Below are positions 57,538 through 64,000 of a stretch of 64,000 bases of DNA, in pieces. Under the pieces are notes generated by a model, which searched no databases, was not told where the DNA came from, and saw only the letters and a program-made list of their open reading frames with translations. Position 1 is the first letter of the stretch. The number at the start of each line of letters is the position of its first letter. The translations under genes were made by a program, and so were the position numbers. The DNA is from UBA9647 sp049522195. GTDB taxonomy: Bacteria > Bacteroidota > Ignavibacteria > UBA10030. The DNA lies in NCBI GenBank assembly GCA_049522195.1, contig JBEKOB010000005.1:1-64000 (forward strand). The letters run 5' to 3'.

Positions 57538-58719
57538 ATGGCAAACGATGTCGTCATCGTGGGTGCCTGCAGGACTCCTATTGGCTCATTCATGGGATCG
57601 CTCGCATCAGTGAGTGCTCCCAAGCTCGGAGCTCTTGTGGTTGAGGAGACGGTGCGGAGGGCTGGAATAAAGAAAAGTGATGTCCAGGAAGTGATCATGG
57701 GAAACGTCCTTACCGCTGGCCTTGGCCAGGCCCCGGCACGACAAGCTGCACTGTTCGCGGGGCTGCCGGAGTCAGTCGAGTGTCTGACAATTAACAAGAT
57801 GTGCGGGTCCGGTTTGAAGGCGGTGATGCTTGCATCACAGGCGATCCAGCTCGGAGACGCAGATTCCATTATCGCCGGAGGTATGGAGAGCATGTCGAAT
57901 TCTCCTTACATCCTGGAAAAGGCCCGCGAGGGGTACAGAATGGGGCACGGCAAGATCATCGACTCGATGATCAAAGATGGTTTGTGGGATGTCTACAACG
58001 ATTTCCATATGGGAAACGCTGCGGAGATATGTGCAAGAGAATGTTCCATCCCGCGTGAAGCGCAGGATGAATTCGCGATTCTCAGCTACAAGCGATCGCA
58101 GAGTTCCTGGGCCGAAGGAAGGTTTAAAGAAGAAGTTGTTCCTGTCACGATCAAGAGTAAGCAGGGGGACACAATCGTGGAGCAGGACGAGGAACCGTTT
58201 AAGACAAATTTCGACAAGGTCCCCAAGCTGAAGCCAGCGTTTCAACAAGATGGGACGGTGACAGCCGCGAACGCGTCGAAAATCAACGATGGCGGAGCCG
58301 CCCTGTCACTTATGTCCGCACAAAAAGCAGCCGCGTTAGGCGTGCAACCGCTGGCCCGCGTCGTCGCGTTCGCGTCCTCCGCAAAGAAGCCGGAGTGGTT
58401 CACGACGGCACCGGCCGATGTTATCGCGAAGGTATTGTTGAAAGCCGGGCTGAAGGTGCAGGACATCGATCTGTTTGAGGTGAACGAAGCATTCGCTGTC
58501 GTCTCGCTTGCAGTTCAGAAGCTGGTCGGGATCGAGACCGAGAAGTTGAATGTCAATGGTGGCGCTGTGGCTCTTGGACATCCGATCGGGGCAAGCGGCG
58601 CACGCATTCTTGTCACCCTGGTGCATGCTTTGAAGCAGCGAAACAAGAGGCGTGGAATGGCCGCAATCTGTATCGGCGGCGGCGAGGCGAGTGCAGTGAT
58701 TGTCGAGCTCATCAAGTAG
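57538..58719 (+). CDS. Acetyl-CoA C-acetyltransferase (thiolase)
   Basis: A 393-residue thiolase. The acyl-carrying Cys is C89 (INKMCGSGLKAV), with GGMESMSNSPY, NVNGGAVALGHPIGASGAR (His) and CIGGGEASAV (second catalytic Cys) in place. Biosynthetic-type length. It may condense two acetyl-CoA or cleave acetoacetyl-CoA. It is the first of three genes (thiolase, 3-hydroxyacyl-CoA dehydrogenase, acyl-CoA dehydrogenase) forming most of a four-carbon acyl-CoA cycle; an enoyl-CoA hydratase is not present here. Confidence 0.95.
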   Translation: MANDVVIVGACRTPIGSFMGSLASVSAPKLGALVVEETVRRAGIKKSDVQEVIMGNVLTAGLGQAPARQAALFAGLPESVECLTINKMCGSGLKAVMLASQAIQLGDADSIIAGGMESMSNSPYILEKAREGYRMGHGKIIDSMIKDGLWDVYNDFHMGNAAEICARECSIPREAQDEFAILSYKRSQSSWAEGRFKEEVVPVTIKSKQGDTIVEQDEEPFKTNFDKVPKLKPAFQQDGTVTAANASKINDGGAALSLMSAQKAAALGVQPLARVVAFASSAKKPEWFTTAPADVIAKVLLKAGLKVQDIDLFEVNEAFAVVSLAVQKLVGIETEKLNVNGGAVALGHPIGASGARILVTLVHALKQRNKRRGMAAICIGGGEASAVIVELIK

Positions 58720-58757
58720 GGTTTTGTAGGACCACAACAGGATCAGGATTTACGCCT

Positions 58758-59627
58758 ATGGGAACAGGACAGATAAGAGCTGTGACGGTGGTTGGAGCCG
58801 GAACAATGGGGAATGGTATTGCCCACGCGTTCGCGCAGTACGGCTATCCTGTGACGCTTCATGACATAAAGCAGGATTTCATCGATCGTGGCCTGGCAAC
58901 CATCCGATCCAACCTTGATCGTCAGGTCAAGAAAGGGACGATTACCGAAGAGAAGAAAGCTGAAACGCTTTCGAGGATCAGGGCGGTCCTCAATCTGGAA
59001 GAGGCATGTGAGGGGGTCGATCTCATCATCGAAGCCGCTACGGAGAACGAACCGATTAAGAAGCAACTCTTCAAGGATTTCGACAGGTATGCGCTGCCGA
59101 CGACGATTCTCGCTTCGAACACGTCGTCCATTTCAATCACCGAATTGGCGGCAGTGACATCGAGGCCTGACAAAGTTATCGGGATGCACTTCATGAACCC
59201 GGTCCCTGTGATGAAACTGGTCGAAGTGATCCGCGGGCTAGCAACATCGAATGACACTTATCAGACCGTCAAGTTGCTTTCAGAGTCGCTTGAAAAGGTG
59301 CCGGTCGAGGTAAACGATTATCCCGGTTTTGTGTCTAACCGCGTGCTCCTGCCGATGCTGAACGAAGCGATGTACTGCGTGATGGAAGGCGTTGCGACGC
59401 CCGAATCGATCGACACAGTCATGAAACTCGGTATGAATCATCCGATGGGTCCGCTGACGCTGGCAGACTTCATCGGGTTAGATGTGTGCCTCTCGATCAT
59501 GGAGGTTCTGCATAAGGGATTAGGGGATTCGAAATACCGCCCATGCCCGCTGCTGAAGAAAATGGTTGCTGCCGGCCATCTCGGTCGAAAATCCGGCAAA
59601 GGTTTTTACACATACACGACAACCTGA
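58758..59627 (+). CDS. 3-hydroxybutyryl-CoA dehydrogenase
   Basis: A 289-residue NAD(P)-dependent enzyme. The Rossmann motif is VVGAGTMGNGIAHAFA. Catalytic His and Glu are in HFMNPVPVMKLVEVI, and the C-terminal dimer domain has MNHPMGPLTLADFIGLD and GRKSGKGFYTY. Stand-alone short form, as in butyrate or beta-oxidation operons. It begins 38 bp after the thiolase gene. Confidence 0.95.
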   Translation: MGTGQIRAVTVVGAGTMGNGIAHAFAQYGYPVTLHDIKQDFIDRGLATIRSNLDRQVKKGTITEEKKAETLSRIRAVLNLEEACEGVDLIIEAATENEPIKKQLFKDFDRYALPTTILASNTSSISITELAAVTSRPDKVIGMHFMNPVPVMKLVEVIRGLATSNDTYQTVKLLSESLEKVPVEVNDYPGFVSNRVLLPMLNEAMYCVMEGVATPESIDTVMKLGMNHPMGPLTLADFIGLDVCLSIMEVLHKGLGDSKYRPCPLLKKMVAAGHLGRKSGKGFYTYTTT

Positions 59628-59636
59628 CGGGGACGC

Positions 59637-60776
59637 ATGAATTTTCAGTACTCAGACACTCACCTGATGATCAGGGATACTGCGAGAAAGTTCGCGCAGG
59701 ATGAACTCGCGCCCACAGTGATTGAGCGCGATGAGAAGGAGGAATTCCCGTATGAAGCGGTGAAGAAAATGGGTGAGCTCGGGTTCATGGGAATGATGGT
59801 CTCCGAGCAATACGGCGGGGCAGGTCTCGATACGATCTCATATGTGCTGGCGCTTGAAGAGATAGGAAAGGTAGATGCTTCCGCGTGTGTGATCATGTCG
59901 GTCAACAACTCACTGGTCTGCTGGGGGCTGGAATCCTTTGGGACAGAAGAGCAGAAGCAGCGCTTCCTCGTTGACCTTGCTTCCGGCAAGAAACTCGGTG
60001 CATTTGCTCTTTCGGAGCCTGAGGCGGGAAGTGATGCGACCAACCAGCGTACGACTGCCAGGCGGGAGGGAGACGAGTATGTCCTTAACGGGACCAAGAA
60101 CTTCATTACGAACGGTGCCAATGCGGATGTCGTACTCGTGATGGCCGCGACTGATCGATCCAAAGGTGCGCGCGGCATCAGCGCCTTCATCGTGGAGAAA
60201 GGGATACCCGGATTCTCCGTTGCAAAAAAAGAAAAGAAAATGGGGATCCGAAGTTCAGACACCGTTTCACTTGCATTCGAAGAGTGCAGAGTTCCCGCTG
60301 CAAACCGGATAGGCGAAGAGGGATTCGGTATCAAGTTTGCCCTCAAGACATTGGATGGGGGGCGGATAGGCATTGCGGCTCAGGGCCTGGCGATCGCTGA
60401 GGCGTCGCTGGATGCCTCGATCAAGTATAGCAAGGAGCGGAAGGCGTTTGAAAAACCTATCGCAGAGTTGCAGGCGATTCAGTTTAAGCTCGCTGAAATG
60501 GCAACAGATATCGAGGCAGCACGGCATCTCATTCTCCACGCCGCATCCTTGAAAGACCGAAAAGAGCCGTATGCCGCAGAAGCCGCGATGGCAAAACTCT
60601 TCGCATCCAAGACCGCTGTTCACTGTGCACTGGAAGCCGTTCAGATCCATGGCGGATATGGCTATATGCGAGAGTACCATGTGGAACGATATCTCCGGGA
60701 TTCGAAGATCACGGAGATTTACGAAGGAACCACCGAAATCCAGAAGATTGTCATTTCAAGAGTGCTTCTTCGGTAG
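59637..60776 (+). CDS. Acyl-CoA dehydrogenase
   Basis: A 379-residue flavoenzyme that forms the alpha-beta double bond in acyl-CoA. FALSEPEAGSDA (FAD/substrate loop), NGTKNFITNG, RIGIAAQGLAIAEASLD and the catalytic Glu in EIYEGTTEIQK are all present, matching short-chain (butyryl-CoA) dehydrogenases. No EtfA/EtfB genes are in the window although the enzyme needs them. It lies 9 bp after the hydroxyacyl-CoA dehydrogenase and ends the operon at a hairpin. Confidence 0.95.
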   Translation: MNFQYSDTHLMIRDTARKFAQDELAPTVIERDEKEEFPYEAVKKMGELGFMGMMVSEQYGGAGLDTISYVLALEEIGKVDASACVIMSVNNSLVCWGLESFGTEEQKQRFLVDLASGKKLGAFALSEPEAGSDATNQRTTARREGDEYVLNGTKNFITNGANADVVLVMAATDRSKGARGISAFIVEKGIPGFSVAKKEKKMGIRSSDTVSLAFEECRVPAANRIGEEGFGIKFALKTLDGGRIGIAAQGLAIAEASLDASIKYSKERKAFEKPIAELQAIQFKLAEMATDIEAARHLILHAASLKDRKEPYAAEAAMAKLFASKTAVHCALEAVQIHGGYGYMREYHVERYLRDSKITEIYEGTTEIQKIVISRVLLR

Positions 60777-60808
60777 CTTAACCGCCTGAAACGAAGAGAT
60801 TGTCAACA

Positions 60809-60836
60809 AGAAAGGCGACCTGCGTGTCGCCTTTCT
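60809..60836 (+). terminator. Terminator hairpin after the acyl-CoA operon
   Basis: AGAAAGGCGAC and GTCGCCTTTCT are perfect complements around CTGCGT. The stem's own T-rich arm is followed only by GGTTATTT, so the U-run is weak. Confidence 0.65.
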
Positions 60837-61017
60837 GGTTATTTCATCTATAATTGCCGGGATTCAAGAACGGCACGCCTTGCTCATCGTCAGAACCTGT
60901 TGTCACTCACCGATCCCACACTCCTTGTTTTTCCAGCCAACTTTTGCTACAATGCTCAGGAAATCGTTTACACAAACTGCGCAAATATAGATTTTCCAAT
61001 AATACGGGAGTCTTCCT

Positions 61018-61623
61018 ATGAATCGAACATTAGCGATAGTCCTGGGCGTCGTGGGTGTGTTGGTACTTATCGTCCTCGGCTTTGTTGGGTATGGCATTTC
61101 TGTCAATAACAGGATCGTCAGTGCAGAGGAAGGAGTTAAGGCTGGATGGGGTCAGGTCGAGAATCAATACCAACGCCGTTATGACCTCATACCGAACCTG
61201 GTCGAGACCGTCAAAGGCTTCGCGAAGCAGGAACGGGAAGTCCTCGAAAACGTCACCAACGCCCGATCTCGGGTTGGTCAGATGTCCATTACTCCTGAAG
61301 TCCTCAATGATCCTAAGGCATTTGCGAAGTTCCAGCAGGCCCAGGATGGACTGGGTTCGGCGCTGTCACGGCTTCTTGTAGTAACTGAGAATTATCCGAC
61401 TCTCCGCTCGAATGAGAACTTCCTCACTCTCCAGAAAGAGTTGGAAGGGACGGAAAACCGGATTTCGGTAGAGCGGCGCCGATTCAATGAGACGGTGCAG
61501 TCCTACAACACTATGATTCGGCGGTTTCCTGCTTCGTTCATAGCATCCATGGGTGGGTTCAAAGATAAGGCCTACTTCTCGGCAGCCACTGGTGCAGACC
61601 AGGCGCCCAAAGTTCAATTCTAA
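61018..61623 (+). CDS. LemA family protein
   Basis: A 201-residue protein with one N-terminal transmembrane helix (ALAIVLG-like segment at about 5-26) and a long four-helix LemA domain: WGQVENQYQRRYDLIPNLVETVKGFAKQE, ENFLTLQKELEGTENRISVERRRFNETVQSYN. The topology puts the helices outside the cytoplasm or facing it; the family role is unknown, though LemA genes recur beside TPM-domain genes, as here. GGGAG precedes the ATG. Confidence 0.93.
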   Translation: MNRTLAIVLGVVGVLVLIVLGFVGYGISVNNRIVSAEEGVKAGWGQVENQYQRRYDLIPNLVETVKGFAKQEREVLENVTNARSRVGQMSITPEVLNDPKAFAKFQQAQDGLGSALSRLLVVTENYPTLRSNENFLTLQKELEGTENRISVERRRFNETVQSYNTMIRRFPASFIASMGGFKDKAYFSAATGADQAPKVQF

Positions 61624-61632
61624 GGAATCCTC

Positions 61633-62382
61633 ATGCGAACAGTTCGATTTCTACTGCTGGTACTGCTGTCGCTCTGGCCCGGATACCTCTTCGCGCAACC
61701 TGCGGTGCCACAGTTGCAGCAGCGCGTGACCGACTTTACAAACACGCTGAACTTCAATCAATGGCGTGCTCTTGAGACTCGTCTCAAGCTATTTGAGGAC
61801 TCCACTTCGACCCAGGTCGCCATCCTCATGATCAATTCCCTCGAAGGTGGAGCGCTCGAAGACTATTCAATGCGGGTCTTCGAGAAGAACAAGCTGGGAC
61901 AGAAGGGGAAAGACAACGGGGTACTCATCCTTATCGCCAAGGAAGACCACAAAGTCAGGATCGAAGTTGGGTACGGACTCGAGGGAGCGCTCACCGATGC
62001 CGCCACGACACAGATTCGGGAACGGGAGATCAATCCTCGCTTCAGAGCGGGGGATTTCTACGGTGGACTTGACGGGGCGGTTTCGGCCATCATCTCAGCG
62101 ACCGCTGGTGAGTACAAGGTTGAGCCACGTGGGAAGAAGGCACCCTTAACATCAATCATTATGATGTTGTTCTTCTTCGGATTCATGGGGGCGTTTGTGC
62201 TTCCCATGTTCAGCTCGCGGCGACGTGCCGTAATCGGCTCGAAAGGATCAATGTATCGCTCGGGCTGGGGGTGGCCATATATTGGAGGCGGAGGTTTCGG
62301 CGGAGGCTCGTTTGGAGGTGGGGGCGGGTTCAGCGGGGGAGGCGGAATGGCTGGAGGAGGAGGTTCTTCGGGCAGCTGGTGA
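61633..62382 (+). CDS. TPM-domain (YgcG-like) membrane protein
   Basis: A 249-residue exported protein: signal peptide (about 1-21), a TPM domain (residues 30-150: VTDFTNTLNFNQWRALETRL, VLILIAKEDHKVRIEVGYGLEGALTD), a transmembrane helix (about 175-195) and a glycine-rich tail (GGGGFGGGSFGGGGGFSGGG) as usual in the family. TPM proteins have been linked to phosphatase activity in plants and to membrane stress or protein quality in bacteria. It is paired with lemA at a 9-bp gap. Confidence 0.9.
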   Translation: MRTVRFLLLVLLSLWPGYLFAQPAVPQLQQRVTDFTNTLNFNQWRALETRLKLFEDSTSTQVAILMINSLEGGALEDYSMRVFEKNKLGQKGKDNGVLILIAKEDHKVRIEVGYGLEGALTDAATTQIREREINPRFRAGDFYGGLDGAVSAIISATAGEYKVEPRGKKAPLTSIIMMLFFFGFMGAFVLPMFSSRRRAVIGSKGSMYRSGWGWPYIGGGGFGGGSFGGGGGFSGGGGMAGGGGSSGSW

Positions 62383-62409
62383 ATGTGTGATTGACTTCGG
62401 AGCGGTGCA

Positions 62410-63450
62410 ATGCTTGTTTTAATGAATCAGGAAGTGACCAAGGATCAGATCGATCGGGTAAAACAGAAGATCGTTTCCCTTGGCTACATGCCTCACGAAA
62501 TCCCGGGAGCGCAACGCGTTGCCATCGGCATCACGGGCAACAAAGGTGGGCTTGATCCGGACTTGTTTAGGAGCCTTCCTGGTGTCGAGGATGCCGTTCC
62601 TGTCTCGAAGCCATACAAGCTTGTGAGCCGGGAAGTGAAACCTGAGAACACGGTTGTCTCAGTTGGTGCTGATCGTATCGGTGGACCGGAATTGACGATG
62701 ATCGCCGGTCCATGCTCCGTCGAGAGCCGTGAACAAATTTTGGAAATTGCTGAGATCCTGAGTGGCATGGGAGTGAAATTTCTGCGAGGCGGCGCTTTCA
62801 AGCCTCGTACCTCCCCGTACTCTTTCCAGGGACTCAAGAACGAGGGGCTCGAGTTGCTGCGTGAGGCGGCGGACAAGACTGGAATGCATGTCGTAACGGA
62901 AGTAAAAGACACAGAGACGCTCCCTCTGGTGGCGCAGTTTGCAGACGTGCTGCAGATCGGCGCGCGCAATATGTACAATTTCTCGCTTCTCGAGCAGGTT
63001 GGAGATCTGAAGCGTCCTGTCATCCTGAAGCGCGGTCTTTCAGCAACGATCGAAGAACTTTTGCTGTCAGCCGAATACATAGCCTCAAGAGGGAACTACG
63101 ACATCATCTTGTGCGAACGGGGAATCCGCACATTCGAGACGTACACACGAAACACGCTTGACTTGAATGCAGTCCCTGTCATCAAGAAGCTCTCACATTT
63201 GCCGATTATCGTCGATCCCAGTCACGGGACGGGAGCCTGGGATCTCGTTGCTCCCATGGCGGAGGCGGCGATCGTGGCTGGAGCGGATGGACTGATGGTG
63301 GAAGTCCATCAGGATCCCCAGGCGGCGCTTTCGGACGGTTTTCAATCGCTCAAGCCTGAGAAGTTCCGAATGCTTCTCGATCGCATACGGGAACTCTCAA
63401 CGTTTGTCCATCGGACAACACACCCTGCAAAAATTCTTTCTGCATCGTGA
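62410..63450 (+). CDS. aroF: 3-deoxy-7-phosphoheptulonate synthase (type I-beta, with regulatory domain)
   Basis: A 346-residue enzyme for the first shikimate step, joining phosphoenolpyruvate and erythrose 4-phosphate. Residues 1 to about 70 are a ferredoxin-like regulatory domain, as in Thermotoga DAHP synthase, which confers feedback inhibition by aromatic amino acids. The barrel has MIAGPCSVES, FLRGGAFKPRTSPYSFQG, LKRGLSATIEELLLSAEYI, ILCERGIRTFE and VDPSHGTGAWD. GGAG lies before the ATG. It starts 27 bp after the TPM-domain gene. Confidence 0.95.
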   Translation: MLVLMNQEVTKDQIDRVKQKIVSLGYMPHEIPGAQRVAIGITGNKGGLDPDLFRSLPGVEDAVPVSKPYKLVSREVKPENTVVSVGADRIGGPELTMIAGPCSVESREQILEIAEILSGMGVKFLRGGAFKPRTSPYSFQGLKNEGLELLREAADKTGMHVVTEVKDTETLPLVAQFADVLQIGARNMYNFSLLEQVGDLKRPVILKRGLSATIEELLLSAEYIASRGNYDIILCERGIRTFETYTRNTLDLNAVPVIKKLSHLPIIVDPSHGTGAWDLVAPMAEAAIVAGADGLMVEVHQDPQAALSDGFQSLKPEKFRMLLDRIRELSTFVHRTTHPAKILSAS

Positions 63451-63524
63451 GAAACACGTCTGCCACATATCGCCGACGACCAGCAGGGGCCGGGGAAAAG
63501 ACACCGAGACGAAAGACCGTTCTC

Positions 63525-64000
63525 GTGAAGGTGGAGCAAAAGAACCCAGTCGTGGATTATCGCGAAGCATTCCAGTCGGCATTTAGCAGGTCGTTCATTC
63601 CACTCCTGATCACAGATCGGTTTGGCCACTGCGTCGAGGCGAATGAAAGCGCTCTTAAGCTGCTCAATCGCAGGCGCAATGTCCTCCTCCGCAAAACACT
63701 CGACGCAATCTTCACACTCCATGGAACAAGCACCGTCGGAGGTTTTCAGGCGCGGCTTTCTCACGGCGAGCCTTTGGACGCAGAAGTCGCATTCGAGCAA
63801 AAGGAGGGGAAGCTGCTGAGGCTCCGGCTAAGGGCTACGAATCTCGATGGCGGACTCCGACTGATTGGTCTCGCCCGCATTCACGAGCACTCATCCAAGG
63901 ACCATCCGGCGGTGAAGCAACGTGGTACCACAGCGCTGCTTGATGAATTTTTCTCGCTTCCCTGGGGAGATGAGGATACAGACTATCATTCCCTTTTTCA
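63525..64000 (+). CDS. PAS-domain protein, 3' end outside the window
   Basis: An open frame runs to the window edge. It encodes a PAS-like domain: PLLITDRFGHCVEANESALKLL, then a core strand region (GGFQARLSHGEPLDAEVAFEQ and KLLRLRLRATNLDGGLRLIGLARI). The part after it may lead to a kinase or cyclase, unseen here. GTG at 63525 is a provisional start; an in-frame GTG at 63447 overlaps the aroF stop (GTGA) and would add 26 basic residues. Neither has a clear ribosome binding site. Confidence 0.6.
   Translation, partial: MKVEQKNPVVDYREAFQSAFSRSFIPLLITDRFGHCVEANESALKLLNRRRNVLLRKTLDAIFTLHGTSTVGGFQARLSHGEPLDAEVAFEQKEGKLLRLRLRATNLDGGLRLIGLARIHEHSSKDHPAVKQRGTTALLDEFFSLPWGDEDTDYHSLF

Noticed and set aside
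63342..63800. 152-codon minus-strand frame with many Cys
   Set aside because: Overlaps the end of aroF and the PAS-domain gene in antisense; the Cys residues come from reading common Ala/Thr codons backwards.

Overview
This window looks like chromosomal DNA of a free-living Gram-negative bacterium of the Bacteroidota-Chlorobiota (FCB) group, perhaps an Ignavibacteria- or Kapabacteria-like lineage. That is an inference from four signs. The gene order thrS-infC-rpmI-rplT-pheS-pheT-coiled coil-zapA-rny suits the group. PheS has a four-cysteine insert of the type I associate with it. There is a SprE/PorW-like lipoprotein and a PorT-like beta-barrel. The promoters I can read are plain sigma-70 type (TTGnnn, 17 bp, TATATT or similar) rather than the Bacteroidetes TTTG/TAnnTTTG type. 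No rRNA is present, so the placement is tentative.

Bases 1 to about 12,860 are an accessory region, and by eye they are more AT-rich. They hold the tail of an IS30-family transposase and several orphan genes, some with one membrane anchor. They also hold a TIR-domain protein, a 1,077-residue single-chain restriction-modification enzyme (nuclease, N6-adenine methylase and specificity region) and a coiled-coil/HTH protein. Next come phage-type genes: a small Cys-rich protein, a nuclease-like protein, a DUF4373-type replication protein and a short RadC. Hairpins separate the phage-type genes, and two of the genes share a leader motif. No integrase is visible.

Bases 12,864 to 15,175 hold two tRNA genes whose 3' ends are duplicated downstream. 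At tRNA-Leu(UAA) a 16-bp copy flanks a palindromic repeat. At tRNA-Val(GAC) a 29-bp copy of the tRNA end flanks a GIY-YIG endonuclease gene that starts 3 nt after the tRNA. The second looks like a very small element that regenerates its own tRNA target, and it is the most unusual object in the window.

Bases 15,187 to 24,518 form a translation and cell-division block (thrS, AUU-started infC, rpmI, rplT, pheS, pheT, coiled coil, zapA, rny). It has terminator-like leaders before thrS and pheS, and a structured RNA candidate, possibly 6S, between zapA and rny. Bases 24,566 to 39,487 carry coaE, an ArgD-like aminotransferase, a beta-barrel protein, purF, pgsA, ftsY, a dipeptide epimerase, mutL, a split methylmalonyl-CoA mutase, a UbiA-family prenyltransferase, a DUF362 protein, an EamA exporter and maf. 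Bases 39,582 to 44,671 (minus strand) carry a cold-shock gene with a long leader, a family B DNA polymerase whose proofreading motifs are degraded, a slipin and an NfeD protease.

Two tRNA-Ser genes follow, each with a readable promoter. Next come a PerR-like regulator with two peroxiredoxins, a tightly packed pterin operon (PTPS, folE, two SDRs), a Spy-like protein, a SprE-like TPR lipoprotein, pyrK, pyrD, folC, rho, a thiolase/3-hydroxyacyl-CoA dehydrogenase/acyl-CoA dehydrogenase set, lemA, a TPM-domain protein, aroF, and a PAS-domain gene cut by the window end. All functions are assigned from motifs and family knowledge; no search was run.
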